Origin: Takakia lepidozioides
Lineage: Eukaryota; Streptophyta; Takakiopsida; Takakiales; Takakiaceae
DNA length: 64,000 bases
Assembly (NCBI GenBank): GCA_030704615.1
Contig: CM060732.1
Span: forward strand, 4,774,001-4,838,000
Reading direction: 5' to 3'
Under the pieces are notes generated by a model. It was not told the DNA's origin. It ran no database searches and worked only from the letters and a program-made list of their open reading frames with translations. The number at the start of each line of letters is the position of its first letter. Positions within the stretch are counted from its first letter, which is position 1. Shown here piece after piece: positions 48,148 through 59,945 of the stretch. The position numbers and the translations under genes were made by a program.

Positions 48148-49977
48148 CTGGATTCAATGTACTGTTCATCTTCAGGGAAGTCAACTTCTTCATCCCAACT
48201 TGCAAAAGACGGCCGCCGGAAAAGTATGACAGGCAGATTCCGAACTTCTCGGCAACATATATCACAGCAACTATTGCCACGAATACCAAACCACTTGACT
48301 GCACACTCTTTGTGCGCCAAGGCAAGCTCTCCCTTGCAGCTACACTCCATCTTCAATGTCTCCCCTCCTTCATTAAGCTCCATCATACAAATCCGGCAAA
48401 TGGCTTCCTCCTCTAGGATTTCCTCGCTGTCAGCTCCTTCTAGAAGTTAATAAAACCAACAATACATATCATGTGCATGCAGCTCATAGTAACTTGGTCA
48501 GGTGGTTGTCATGGTGTTTTAAGAAATAGAGTTTTGTCAATGATTTTACCTACCAGTGGGCATTGATTAGCTTTTACTCCTTGTGCCTATTCTCCTCCTG
48601 TGGATATTATGAAGTTTCTTTCCTTTTAGGTTCTCATCCTTGGCCGCAGACCTTCAGCTCAGAAGTGCTTGGCCGTGTAGACCGAGAAAGGCGGAAGTAC
48701 GGCCATAAGGCACCTTGTCTCAAGGCAATCTTTGGAGTTTTTCCATCTGGTTGTCCTATATCCCATGGGCCCTCAGGGCCATGGAAGTTACGAAATTGTT
48801 TGTGCATATCTCTATTTTCTAGTTATTTTGGGAGGCAACCCCTGCAACGGTGCCAGAAGGGACAGTGTCCCTCGAGGACTATTTCCTGAAGAGTAGATCC
48901 TGGCCATTCTTTGCAGGAAACAACCATTGAGGACAACATACCTCTCTCTGACCACAACTTGCAGGTTGCGATAGCAGACCAACCACAAGACTGGGTTGAT
49001 AAGTTGATCTACTTCTTCGACCATTTACATTAGACTGGACAACACGGTATAACATAAGAGTACAGGTCTATTCTGAAGTCACCTGTAAGTGGTAAGGTGC
49101 TCAAATCATGTGAATTCAGGGAAGGAGAGTCAGCAGGTGGAGACATAGGTTTCAAAGGTTGGAGAACCAGGACGTCAGACCACATAGTCGCCTGGCAACA
49201 CATGCTTTGGTTCTTCTGTAAAAGTGGCAGAGACGCACACCGCAGCACCTACCCACCCACACAAAGACTTCCACATCATTGTCTTCCTCTTCCTCCCTCC
49301 TCCTCCTCACCCAATGCATTATCCTTGTTCCCAGTAGCTTGAGGATCAGCCCAATTTCCTGGTACTATCCCACACTTGCTCCTTTTAAGCAGACAAGATA
49401 CTCCAACAGGGTTAGCCAGCATAAGTGCAGAGACCATCCTTTCAGAGTCCATAATCTACAATTGAAGATACTGACAAAAGAAGCCAAAGACAAATGTACT
49501 TTCCCCTTACCAAGGTAGTCGCCTCAGGAACCCCCATACCTTAGGCAGCATGCTAACAGTGGCTGGTGGCATAGGAGCAGAATCTCCAGAAGGCTGTGGG
49601 ACTGTCAATTGAGAGTTTACCATTAACAAATTCTCAAAAGAAGGCACTGACTGCGTCTGTGTTGGCAGGAGGGGGATCAGCTCCATGGGATTCTCAACCA
49701 AAGGACTCTGTTGCTTGGAACAAATATTTGCAGAAAGAGTTGTATGAAAAATGGGTGGCTTTCCACCGATCATGCCATCTGCTTTTGTGGAGCTCAATGT
49801 TGAGAGCCGCGATCCAGTTGCACTGGATGAAGTCCGGGGGGTCGTTCCACTTAGACTTCGAGAGGGTCGTGGGGGAAGACTAGAATATCCCGAGGAAGAG
49901 GTGCTGCTGCTGTGTGTGGCACTGCAGCTGCTGGTGGGGACCTCTATCTCCACCGACCTCCACTCTCCCACCGCCAT
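48148..49977 (-). pseudogene. RING-CH (RINGv) protein gene, apparently lacking its membrane part
   Basis: Two exons are clear. The first (49977-49511) starts MAVGEWRSVEIEVPTSS, is Ser/Pro/Thr-rich and ends PKVWGFLRRLP before a GT donor. The other (48439-48148) encodes the RING-CH finger: EEEAICRICMMELNEGGE, MECSCKGELALAHKECAVKW, CCDICCREVRNLPVILF, with the C4HC3 pattern of MARCH-type E3 ubiquitin ligases. It ends at a GT donor after QYIES. Phases require at least one linking exon between them, which I could not fix; a candidate stretch (SSGNSPRGTLSLLAPLQG) lies near 48,830-48,900. Family members normally continue with transmembrane helices. Nothing like that follows, and LINE fragments begin at 47.9 kb, so the gene may be truncated. 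The remaining bases between exons hold nothing else. Confidence 0.6.
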
Positions 49978-50930
49978 GGATTTGTTTGTGTGCTCTTGAC
50001 CCAGTGACTGTGCAGTCTGGTAATCAACCCAGATGCAGTAGTCAACCCTGAGTAATGTTGAATTTGCAGTCACTGGTCTTTGAGGCTAGCAAAGACAAGA
50101 CGGTCGACAAACTGGAAGAGCCATGCGAGAGGGGGAACTGACGGAGAAGACAGAAAACATCCCCAAATGCTCCTAGCGAAGAGCACTTAAGTCTAGCACT
50201 TTAAAATCTGGGACCAGAAGGATAGGGCATTTACATCGACGTAGGGTAAATCAGTCTTTGTGAGGCCAATGCAAGGACCCTAAAAAGCTGTCCATGGAGG
50301 GAGAAGCTTTCACATGTTGGCCGTGACCACGAGTCGATAGGGCCCATAGAGCCACAGTCAGCTATTGGATACGTCACAAGATTTTCAGTGCAGCCTGAAG
50401 CAACTGCCACAAAACCTAATGCATCCAAGATCCACAAGGCCCTTCGAAAATGATTTTGTGACCTTGTCGCTCCTGTGCTTTCCTAGTGTATGCTGGAAGA
50501 AACGTACAACATGCTTCACACCTGAAACGACTGGCCTCAAGCACTCGATCCAACGAGGAAGGAGACTGACGTACTCAAAGAACAAGACAGCAAGGAGCAG
50601 ACATGGTATCGGCTCCCCCACTTATCACTGCCGCTCCTTGAGCTGCAACACAGATTCTGAGGCAGCTTCCAAGATCCTTACACGCTCCTCCTTACTTGCA
50701 ATTGTGGATCCTTCTGCAAAGCGATGCGCCTCCCTATCCGTGAAACGAGTGAGTAAAAGAGGAGAGGTGGGTTGCTTTCTCACGAGGCTGAGTAAGTGAG
50801 AGCGTTATCAAGAGCACACCACACACAGCCCAGAAACCTCCAAGCAATCCTTCTCACTTCCTTGACACTTTGACCAGGCAACTACTACTAGAAGACGAGA
50901 GGCATTACTCCTTGGTCCTGCTTTATACGG
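49978..50930. other. No recognisable gene
   Basis: Open frames on both strands at 50365-50800 overlap one another and resemble nothing I know. The part next to 49977 is presumably the RING-CH 5' flank. Confidence 0.35.
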
Positions 50931-51470
50931 ACTAGGGAAGCCTGTGCCGCTGGCCCAAGTGTCATCGCAATCCCTTATGTATCCCAAGTGCCTCTCCTAT
51001 GTCGAGGCCCATCTAAGCCCAAGTGCAATCTTCTATTTGGATAAGTGCAATCTTCTATTCATGTATCCAAGTGCATCTCCCATGTAGAGCCCCATTTGTC
51101 CACTGTCATCTAAGCCCAAGTCCAATCTCCTATGTATCCAGTGCAATTTCCTCTATATCCAAGTGCGTCTCCTATGTCGAGGTCCAAGTGCAACCTCTAG
51201 GCCCTAGGCTAGCATGTGCCGTTGGCCCAAGTGTCCACTGTCATCTAAGTCCAAGTGCAATCCCCTATGTATCAAAGTGCGTCTCCTCTATCGAGGCCCA
51301 AATGCAACCTCTAGGGTAGCCTTTGTCGCTGGGCCAAAGTGTCCAATGTCATCTAAGTAAGTTTTTTTCCACATGGCCCATGACCAGATTTGGCCCAAGT
51401 GTCGAGTGTCATCTAAGTCCAAGTGCAATCCCCTATGTATCAAAGTGCGTGTCAAGTTATTTTACCACTA
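50931..51470 (+). repeat. Degenerate tandem repeats, about 110-125 bp
   Basis: Units built of GGCCCAAGTGTC, CATCTAAG(T/C)CCAAGTGCAATC, CCTATGTATC and GAGGCCCAAGTGCAACCTCTAGG recur from about 50950 to 51465. A piece returns in reverse complement at about 52308-52355. Confidence 0.6.
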
Positions 51471-51984
51471 ATGTGAAATTATTTAAGAAATAGCTAGCTT
51501 TTACGTATTGACATTTGGGATTGGCCCAAATATCAATCCAAGGGTCAAGGCAGATTTAGGCCCTGGAGTGGTTATCTTCACGGCAAGCGCGGGAGGCTCA
51601 TCTTTCTCGAGTTGAGCCTCACCGCGCCTAGCTATCGCGCCTAGCTATGGCGCCGTAGTGTGGATTCCCCATAGCGTGGGGTGCACTTGGCTTGACTTGT
51701 ATTTGAGTGATGAGGTTATATGTGCATGAGTTTATGCTTCAGCTTTGTGAGCTCGCATGAGCTTGTGCTTGTATTCTTCTTCTTTATCATTGTGTGGACT
51801 AGTGACTGCCATAGTGGGCAACATAGTGGCAGCCTAATGACTGACTAGTTATAGCCTAGTGGTTGGACTAGTGGCTGAACTAGTGGTGGACTAGTGGTAT
51901 ACTAGTGTGTGGTGTGCACATGTGTTGTGTGGTTTTGGACAGCGATGTAGTTGTGTAGCGATATGTATGCGCACGACAGTTTTG
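51471..51984. other. Intergenic, with ACTAGTGG repeats
   Basis: A short run of GGACTAGTGG-like words lies at 51828-51905. No gene is visible. Confidence 0.4.
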
Positions 51985-52706
51985 TTTTGTTTGTTTTGTT
52001 TTGTCACGTTGAGATGTCCCAAACCGCGGGGCCCCAGCCCTGATGCTTGGTACCGTTGGAAAGCCCTCGACGAGGAGGGGTGCGTGGGCTTCGTCTCATG
52101 ATTTTTGGACCTGCGGTGTGGGAGATGTGGAATTCCAAGTACTTTTGGTCGCTGGAAATTCACGAAAATTTGCGAAATGGGCATTCATGGACAATGGTTG
52201 GAGCCTCGACGGGAGAGATATCAAGGGAAAGGTCTCCGGTTCAAATCTGGTCGTAGGCTCTGTGGAAAAAAAATGATTAGATAGCTTGTTTCATATATTG
52301 ATGCACTTGGACTTAGATGACACTGGACACTTGGGCCAACGGCACAAGCTACCCTAGTCAATATATGAATCGAGACGTTTGTTTGTTTGTTTGTTTTATT
52401 TTGTTTTGTAGCGTTGAGATGTCCCAAACCGCATGGCCCTAGCCCTGGTGCTTCGTACCATTGGAAAGCCCTCAACGAGGAGGGGTGCACCGGCTTGGTC
52501 TCATGTCTTTTGGACATGCGGTGTGGGAGATACGAAATTCCAAGCACTTTTGGTCGCTGGAAATTCACAAAAAATAGCAAAAATGGCAAAGTGGGCATTC
52601 CTGGGACAATGGTTGGAGCCTCGACGGGAGAGATATCAAGGGAAAGGTCTCCGGTTCAAATCTGGTCGTAGGCTCTCTGGGATATATATATATATATATA
52701 TATATA
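51985..52706 (+). repeat. Two tandem copies of an about 290-bp repeat
   Basis: Copies at 51985-52273 and 52380-52690 share GTTGAGATGTCCCAAACCGC, TTGGAAAGCCCTC, GGTCGCTGGAAATTCAC and the 3' text GGTCTCCGGTTCAAATCTGG. The last contains a B-box-like GGTTCAAATC near each 3' end. The second ends in an (AT)n run at 52681-52706. Between them lies an inverted piece of the 51-kb tandem repeat. It could be a SINE-like or other non-autonomous element; no A box was found at the expected distance. Confidence 0.6.
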
Positions 52707-52929
52707 GGTTTATTTAAAATTAATTTAAATTCAATTACATTATGGAATGGCTTGGTGTCGATGGGGAGACAAATGATTTATTCGTCTGTTGTGTCTCCGC
52801 ACATGTGTTGCACACATGTTCAAGCACATGCGGGCAAAAGAGGGGCTTCAACCACATCCGTTCAATAGGTGCAATAGCCGTGCACGCATTGCAGGATTTC
52901 TTTTTCGCAATGAACAAAAACCAGATGAC

Positions 52930-53890
52930 AACTGAACGCCTCATTGGCCCATCGAACGAATTTCGATTGATCTCATATTACACTGGGACATTGAACACAC
53001 TGGCCAAGTCTCAAAACGAACGAAAATCATTTGGATGGGCAACCATCCGTCGGCCCATTGAACGAATTTCGATTGATCTCATATTACTCTGGGGCCTCTT
53101 CCATGGCACATTGAACATACTGGCCAAGTCTCAAAGCGAACCAAAATCATCTCGATGGCCAACCATCCGTTGAGCCATCGAATAAATTTCGATTGATCTG
53201 ATATTAGTCCGGGACCTGTGAGAGGGTGTCTCGAACGTACTGGCAAAGTGGATCAATCAAAAATGCCCCAAAAACAAAGTGTTCTCTTCGCTCACTGTTG
53301 CAGAACTCTCTATGAAGAGTGCATGAAGCTGAACACAAATCAAGTTTGGAGTGCAAAACAGAGAAGAACCTGTGGTTTTGGGTCCAAATGAATTATGTTC
53401 GCTCCCAAATTTGGCACGCACGTTGCATATGGCTACATTACATGCCCCGTTCAAAAACCGATTGAAAAAAAAATCGTGAGCACGCGAAACACAGTCTAAC
53501 AGGTCCCAAAACAATAGCAGATCTAGCGGAATACATTCAATGGGTGAACGGATGGTTGCCCATCCAAATCATTTTTTTTTGCTTCCAAACTTTGCCAGTA
53601 CGTTTGAGACACCCTCTCACAAGTCATGGACTAATATCAGATCAATCGAAATTCATTTGATGGCTCAACGGATGGTTGGCCATCCAGATGATTTTGGTTC
53701 GCTTTGAGACTTCGTCAGCATGTTCAATGTGCCATGGAAGAGGCCCCAGAGTAATATGAGATCAACCGAAATTCGTTCAATGGGCCAATGGATGGTTGCC
53801 CATCCAAATGATTTTCGTTCGCTTTGAGACTTGGCTAGTGTGTTCAATGTACCCTCTGATAGGTCCCAGTGTAATATGAGATCAATCGTC
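52930..53890. repeat. Large inverted repeat made of about 110-bp satellite units
   Basis: The left arm (about 52935-53245) holds three units with ATTTCGATTGATCTCATATTA, CATTGAACA(C/T)ACTGGCCAAG and AAAATCATTTGGATGGGCAA text. The right arm (about 53540-53888) holds the same units in reverse complement. The 300-base centre carries TGCAGAACTCTCTATGAAG, which returns at 54955. No protein is encoded. Confidence 0.75.
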
Positions 53891-55480
53891 AACGATTGAT
53901 CATGAATCATCCAACAGGGGAACTGTTGGTTCACCCTTTGAACCATTTAACATTGACATCATACTTGTCCAGTAACTTTAAGAGGGCATGTACAAGACAC
54001 TCGCAAAGTTTCAAATGAATCCAAAATCATTTGGCAGGGGAATGATTGGTTCATCCATAGCCAATTTCAGGGAGTTCGAATTGCCAATTTGAGGGGCTGA
54101 AACTGCCAATCCAGGGGCTTCAATTGCCAATTTCAGAGGCTGCACTAGCTATTGCCATTTCACAGGCTACAGTTGCAATTTGAGGGGCGGGAATTGTCAT
54201 TGGGGGCAAGAATTACCAAAGCAATGACATCCAAAGCAATATAAAATCATTTGATAGCGGAATGATTGGTTCACCCTTTCAACCATTTTTTATTCACGTC
54301 ATACTTGTCCGGTACTTGTAGGAGGGCATGTGGCTGACACTTGCAAAGCTTCAAAGCAATGTAAAATCATTTGATAGGGGAACAATTGATTCACCCTTTC
54401 AACCATATTTTACTAACCTCATACTTGTCCGATACCTTTAAAATGGCATGTGAAAGACACTTGCAAAGCTTTAAAGCACTCCAAAATCATTCGATATGTT
54501 CATGATTGATTCACCCTTTTAACCACTTTAGATTGATTTGAAAAACTTGTAAGAGGGCATGTATGCAAAGTTTCAAATCAATTTAAAATCATTTGGTAGG
54601 GGGACGATTGGTTCACCCTTTAAACCATTTTAGATTGATGTCATACTTCTCAAAGACGTGTAAGAGGGCATGTAGAAGACACTTGCAAAGTTTTGGAGCA
54701 ATAAAATATCATTTCATCGGGGAAGTTTCCGTTCACCCTTTCATCCAATTTTGAATTGAACTGGATTTTTACTAATAAAATGATTTAGAGGGCATAGGAT
54801 TGTGGGGCGCAATGAGTGTGGGGCGCAATGATTTTGTTTTTGGCTTGATTTTGTTCTGTGAGTTGAACCCTCACACCACCACATCCTTGCCAAAAAATGT
54901 ACCAAAGAAAAATGTTTGGAAAAGAACGTTCATCATTTGCTCTATGCTCACTATTGCAGAACTCTCTATGAAGAGTGCATGAAGTTGAAAATAACTTCAC
55001 CTTGGAGTGCAAATGAGGGAATAAAATGTGTTTTGGATGCAGACGATGTCTGTTCATGGTGATATTTTGCATGCAACTCTTCATGTTGTTATCAAGCATA
55101 TGGCTTCAGAATGGAATTAAAAACAATTCATGTGCAGACGAAAGGTTGTTTCTCCTTATGAATTTGAATAACCAATTCAAACAACTTTGTTGAAGTTCAA
55201 CTTTGGTCCATATGTGCTTAAGTACGTACAAATCACGTACACAAAGTTGCAAGCGAAGAAATAATAATTTGCCCCCCGAACGACTCGTTAAACCTTTCAA
55301 CCAATTTTCAATCATGAATCATTGAATAAGGGAACTATTGGTTCACCCTTAGAACCATTTTAGATTGACCTCATACTTGTCCGGTAACTTAAAGAGGGCA
55401 TGTACAACACACTCCCAAAGTTTCAAATCAATCTAAAATCATTTGGCAGGGGAACTATTGGTTCACCCATTGACCCGGTC
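53891..55480 (+). repeat. Degenerate about 119-bp satellite array
   Basis: Units of the form AAAATCATTTG..., GGTTCACCCTTT, AACCATTTTAGATTGA, CATACTTGTCCGG, AGAGGGCATGT, CACTTGCAAAGTTTCAAA recur at about 53930, 54035, 54245, 54365, 54485, 54590, 54705, 55325 and 55440. Non-repeat segments lie at 54060-54230 and 54780-55260. The last unit runs directly into the PPR coding text at about 55482. Confidence 0.75.
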
Positions 55481-55481
55481 A

Positions 55482-56264
55482 CTATCACCAGTGCTTTGGA
55501 AGGAGGACCAAGAGATGAAGTCAACAAGGGCTTTCCGGGCACTTGTGGGTATGTAAGGACCCTGTGTAAGGCAGGACAATTGAAAGAGGCGCTGCACATT
55601 TTGCACCAACAAGGCATTGTGGCCAACTCAAATATTTATATCTGTCTCTTGCAGGAGTGCATCAACCTGAAAAAACTAGAAGAGGGAAAGCAGGTGCATG
55701 CCCATATTATTCAAAGAGGACCCAAGCCAACCATCTTTCTACTCAACAACGTTATCAACATGTACATCAAGTGCGGGAGCCTGGTGGACGCACGCCAAGT
55801 ATTCCATCAAATGCTGAACGAGACATTCATATATGGACAAAGATGATGGCAGGTTGTGTCAAGCATGGACATGTTGAGGAGGCTCTCAAAATCTATGTGC
55901 AATTGCGACACGAAGGCGTGACACCAAACAAGGTCACATTCATTTGCGTCCTCAATGGTTGTGCCAGCGTAGGAGCCCTGGAAAGGGGCAAAGAGGTTCA
56001 TGCTGATATCCTTAAAGTTGAAATTGCATCTGATATCATTTCGGAGAATACCCTTGTTGACATGTATGCCAAATGTGGGAGCATGAACGATGCACATCAA
56101 GTGTTTGATAATACGGCTGAACGGAATGTGGTGTTATGGAGTGCGATCATTGCTGGATGTGCCCAGCATGGTCATGGTATTGAGGCCCTGCATCTCTTTG
56201 AACGCATGCAACAGTAGGGCATGCAGCCAAACAATATCACTTTTATATCTCTTCTCTCTGTGGC
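55482..56264 (+). pseudogene. PPR gene, N-terminal block (plus strand)
   Basis: Pentatricopeptide repeats of a PLS-type plant protein. Residues read RTLCKAGQLKEALHILHQQG, LLQECINLKKLEEGKQVHAH, NNVINMYIKCGSLVDARQVF, then after a frame change near 55815, HIWTKMMAGCVKHGHVEEAL, CVLNGCASVGALERGKEVHA, TLVDMYAKCGSMNDAHQVFD and WSAIIAGCAQHGHGIEALHL. A TAG at 56215-56217 interrupts the next repeat (GMQPNNITFISLL), and at about 56264 the sequence flips to the opposite strand. PLS proteins of this kind bind and edit organelle RNAs. This copy carries a shift and a stop. The upstream edge is the satellite array, so the original start codon is not evident. Confidence 0.85.
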
Positions 56265-58370
56265 GATGCAACCATGCACCTCTTTGCCCTTTTCCAGGGC
56301 TGCCAGGCTTGCACACGCATTGCAAACGCACACAAACGTGATGTGGTCAGGCTTCACCCCTTCCCCCATCATTTGCTCATAGGTCTCCAAAGCCTCCATC
56401 CCACGCCCCTGTTGTGCATACCCTGCAAGCATCGCGTTCCACGACACCACATCTTGTTTAGCCATTTGAAAACTCCCTTCGCATCCTTCATGCACCCACA
56501 TTTGGCATACATGTCCACCAGGGCAGTGTTCAGGATGACATCTGGTACAAATCCAGCTTTGACGATGTCACCATGGACCTCTTTCCCCTTTTCTAGAGCT
56601 CCTAGGCTTGCACACGCATTGCAAACACAAACAAATGTGTTGCGGTTGGGCTTCACCCCTTCGCACATCAATTGCTCATAGGTCTCCAAAGCCTCCATCC
56701 TTGCTGTGCATATCCTGCAATCATCGCACTCCACGACACCACATCTCATTCAGCCATACTGTCGAACACTCCCTTTGCATCCTCGATGCACTCACATTTG
56801 ACATACATGTCCAGCAAGGTAATGTTCAGAATGACATCGGGTACAATTCTAGATTTGACGATATCACCATGGACCTCTTTGCACCTTTCCAGGGCTGCCA
56901 GGCTTGCACACGCATTGCCAATGCAAACAAACGTTATGCGGTTGGGCTTCACCCCTTCGCACATCATTTGCTCAGAGGTCTCCAAAGCTTCCATCCCACG
57001 CCCTTGTTGTGCATATCTTGCAATCATCGCACTCCACGACACCACATCTCATTCAGCCACACTGTCAAACACTCCCTTCATACATGTCCACGAGGGTATT
57101 GTTCAAAATGACACTTGGTACAATTGCAGCTCTGACAATGTCGCCATGGACCTCTTCGCCCATTTCCAGAGCTGCCAGGCTTGCACACGCATCGCAAATG
57201 CACACAAATGTGATGTGGTCAGGCTTCACCCCTTCCCCCATCATTTGATCATAGGTCTCCAAAGCCTTCATACCACGTCCTTGCTGTGCATACCCTGCAA
57301 GCATCGTCTTCCATGACACCACATCTCGTTCAGCCATAGTGTTGAAAACTCCCTTCGCATCCTTAATGCACCTACATTTGGCATACATGTCCACCAGGGC
57401 AGTGTTCAGAATGACATCTGGGACAATTCCAGCTTTGACGATGGTCCTTTTCCAGAGCTCCCAGGTTTGACATGTTGACAAGGGTGTTGAGAAAAACACT
57501 TGGCGTGAATCCACTTTGGATAATGTAGCACCTGCTTTCCAGCTTCCAGACCTTTCATCTTGATGCACTTAAGCAAGAGACAAACAAACGTATCTGAATC
57601 TGCTGAAATGCCTTCTACCTTTGGCATACATGTCCACGAGGGTATTGTTCAGAATGACATATGGTACAATTCTAGCTTTCGCGATGCAACCATGCACCTC
57701 TTTGCCCTTTTCAAGGGCTACCAGGCTTACAAATGCGCACAAACGTGATGTGGTTGGGCTTCACCCCTTCCCCCATCATTTGATCATAGGTCTCCAAAGC
57801 CACCATCCACGTCCCTGCTGTGCATTGCGTGCCACGACATCTTGTTCAGCCATAGTGTTGAAAACTCCCTTCGCATCCTTGGCGTGAATCCACTTTGGAT
57901 AATGTGAGTGTGCACCTGCTTTCCAGCTTCCAGACCTTTCACCTTGATGCACTTAAGCAAGAGACAGACAAACATATCTGAATCTGCTGGCATATATGTC
58001 CACGAGGGTATTGTTCAGAATGACATCTGGTACAATTCCAGCTTTCACAATGCAACCATGCACCTCTTTGCCCTTTTCCAAGGTTGCCAGGCTTGCAAAT
58101 GCGCACAAACGTGATGTGGTTGGGCTTCACCCCTTCCCCCATCATTTGATCACAGGTCTCCAAAGCCACCATCCCACGTCCCTGCTGTGCATCGTGTGCC
58201 ACGGCACAACATCTTGTCCAGCCATAGTGTTGAAAACTCCCTTCGCATCCTTGGCGTGAATCCACTTTGGATAATGTGAGTGTGCACCTGCTTTCCAGCT
58301 TCCAGACCTTTCATCTTGATGCACTTAAGCAAGAGACAGACAACCGTAGTGAAGGCCTTCATCCACTAGG
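56265..58370 (-). pseudogene. PPR repeats in inverted orientation, several partial copies
   Basis: The minus strand carries PLS triplets of about 300 bases with highly similar text: DVVSWNAMLAGYAQQGRGME, YEQMMGEGVKPDHITFV, ACASLAALEKGKEVHGDIVK, TALVDMYAKCGCIKDAKGVF. Three pieces restart with the same N-terminal-like module CLLLKCIKMKGLEAGKQVHT (near 57580, 57940 and 58320), showing tandem duplication of 5' parts with internal deletions. Numerous shifts occur between pieces. The block lies exactly between plus-strand PPR parts, so it is either an inverted middle of one gene or an inverted paralogue inserted into it. Confidence 0.85.
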
Positions 58371-59945
58371 AACCAGGTGTGATCCTGAACACTGCCCTGG
58401 TGGACATGTATGCCAAATGTGGGAGCATTGAGGATGCAGAGGGAGTGTTCAACAATATGGTTGAACGAGATTTGTTGTCATGGAACGTGATGCTTGCAGG
58501 ATATGCACAGCAGGATGTGGGATGGAGGACTTGGAGACCTATGAGCAAATGATGGGGGAAGGGGTGAAGCGCGACCACATCACGTTTGTGTGCGTTTGCA
58601 GTGCGTGTGCAAGCCTGGCAGCCCTGGAAAAGGGCAAAGAGGTGCATGGTTGCATCGCCAAAGCTCGAATTGTACCAGATGTGATTCTGGACAATACCCT
58701 CGTGGACATGTATGCCAAATGTGGGAGCATTGAGGATGCGAAGGGACTGTTCAACAATATGGCTAAACGAGATTTGGTGTCATGGAACGCCATGCTGGCA
58801 AGATATGCACAGCAGGGCGTGGGATGGAGGACTTGGAGACCTATGAGCAAATGATGGAGGAAGGGGTGAAGCGCAACAACATCAAGTTTGTGTGCGTTTG
58901 CAGTGCTTGTGCAAGCCTGGCAGCCCTGGAAAAGGGCAAAGAGGTGCATGGTGACATCCTCAAAGCTGGAATTGTAACAAACGTCATTCTGGACACTGCC
59001 CTGGTGGACATGTATGCGAAGTGTGGGTGCATTGAGGATGCAAAAGGAGTATTTGACAATGTGACTGAACAAAATGTGGTGTCGTGGAATGCGATGATCG
59101 CAGGATATGCCCAACATGGTTGTCATAGGGAGGTCTTGCAACTATTTGAAGGAATGTAGAAGAACGGCTTGAAGCCGGATAGTATCACATTTATCTGTGT
59201 TCTATCTGCATGCAGCCACACTGGCCTACTGAATGAAGGAAGACGCTACTTCGATTCCCGGAGTCAAGATCATGGTGTTACTCCGACAGTAAAGCACTTT
59301 GGCTGCATGGTGGACCTTCTTGGACGTGCGGGACAACTGGATGAGGCAGTGGACCTGATTAATAAAATGCCAATCAATCCAGAGGTTGTGGTCTGGAAGG
59401 CCTTGCTTGGTGCCTGTAGAATCCATGGCAATGTGGAGATGGCTAAACGTGTTGCAACATCTATCCTCAAGTGGGATGAACAGGTTGCCGCGACCTATGT
59501 GTTGCTATCAAACATCTATGTTGCAGCTGACAGGTGGGATGATACTGCAAAGGTGAGAAAAATGATGAAGGTTAGAGGGGTTAGAAAGGAGCCGGGTCGC
59601 TTCGGCATTGAGGTTGGCAACAGGGTGCACACCTTCGTTGTAGATGACAAGTTGCATCCCAAAATTAAGGAAATCCATGCTGACCTGAGAAGATTGTCTG
59701 GGCAGATGAAGGAGGTGGGGTATATGCCTAATACGCGCTTTGTATTGAATGATGTGGGGGAGGAGGAAAAGAAATTTTCTCTTTGCCACCACAGTGAGAA
59801 GTTGGCCATTGGTTTTGGGCTGATCAACACGACCCCTACGATGCCTCCTCCTCCACTGAATTTACAATTGCTATCAAACATCTATGCTGCAACTGGCAGG
59901 TGGGATCCATCTGAGCAGCAGAATGTTCTCTCTGCATTTTACTAG
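58371..59945 (+). pseudogene. PPR gene, C-terminal block with E/E+ and truncated DYW
   Basis: It begins at VILNTALVDMYAKCGSIEDA and holds three PLS triplets, the E domain (DLLGRAGQLDEAVDLINKMP, WKALLGACRIHGNVEMAKRV, YVLLSNIYVAADRWDDTAKV), E+ (GRFGIEVGNRVHTFVVDDKL) and the first part of a DYW deaminase domain (GYMPNTRFVLNDVGEEEKKF ... CHHSEKLAIGFGLINTTP). The HSE motif of the deaminase active site is present. The zinc-binding Cys motif and the terminal DYW are absent, replaced by LLSNIYAATGRWDPSEQ and a stop at 59943-59945. Breaks: one-base shifts near 58515 and 58815 and a TAG at 59157-59159. Codons 59160-59945 are open. Confidence 0.88.

Noticed and set aside
50365-50799. 144-codon forward frame
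   Set aside because: No recognisable domain and an overlapping reverse frame of similar quality; not enough to call a gene.
56274-58259. Plus-strand frames of 60-214 codons
   Set aside because: They are antisense to clear minus-strand PPR repeats, which explain the open reading frames.
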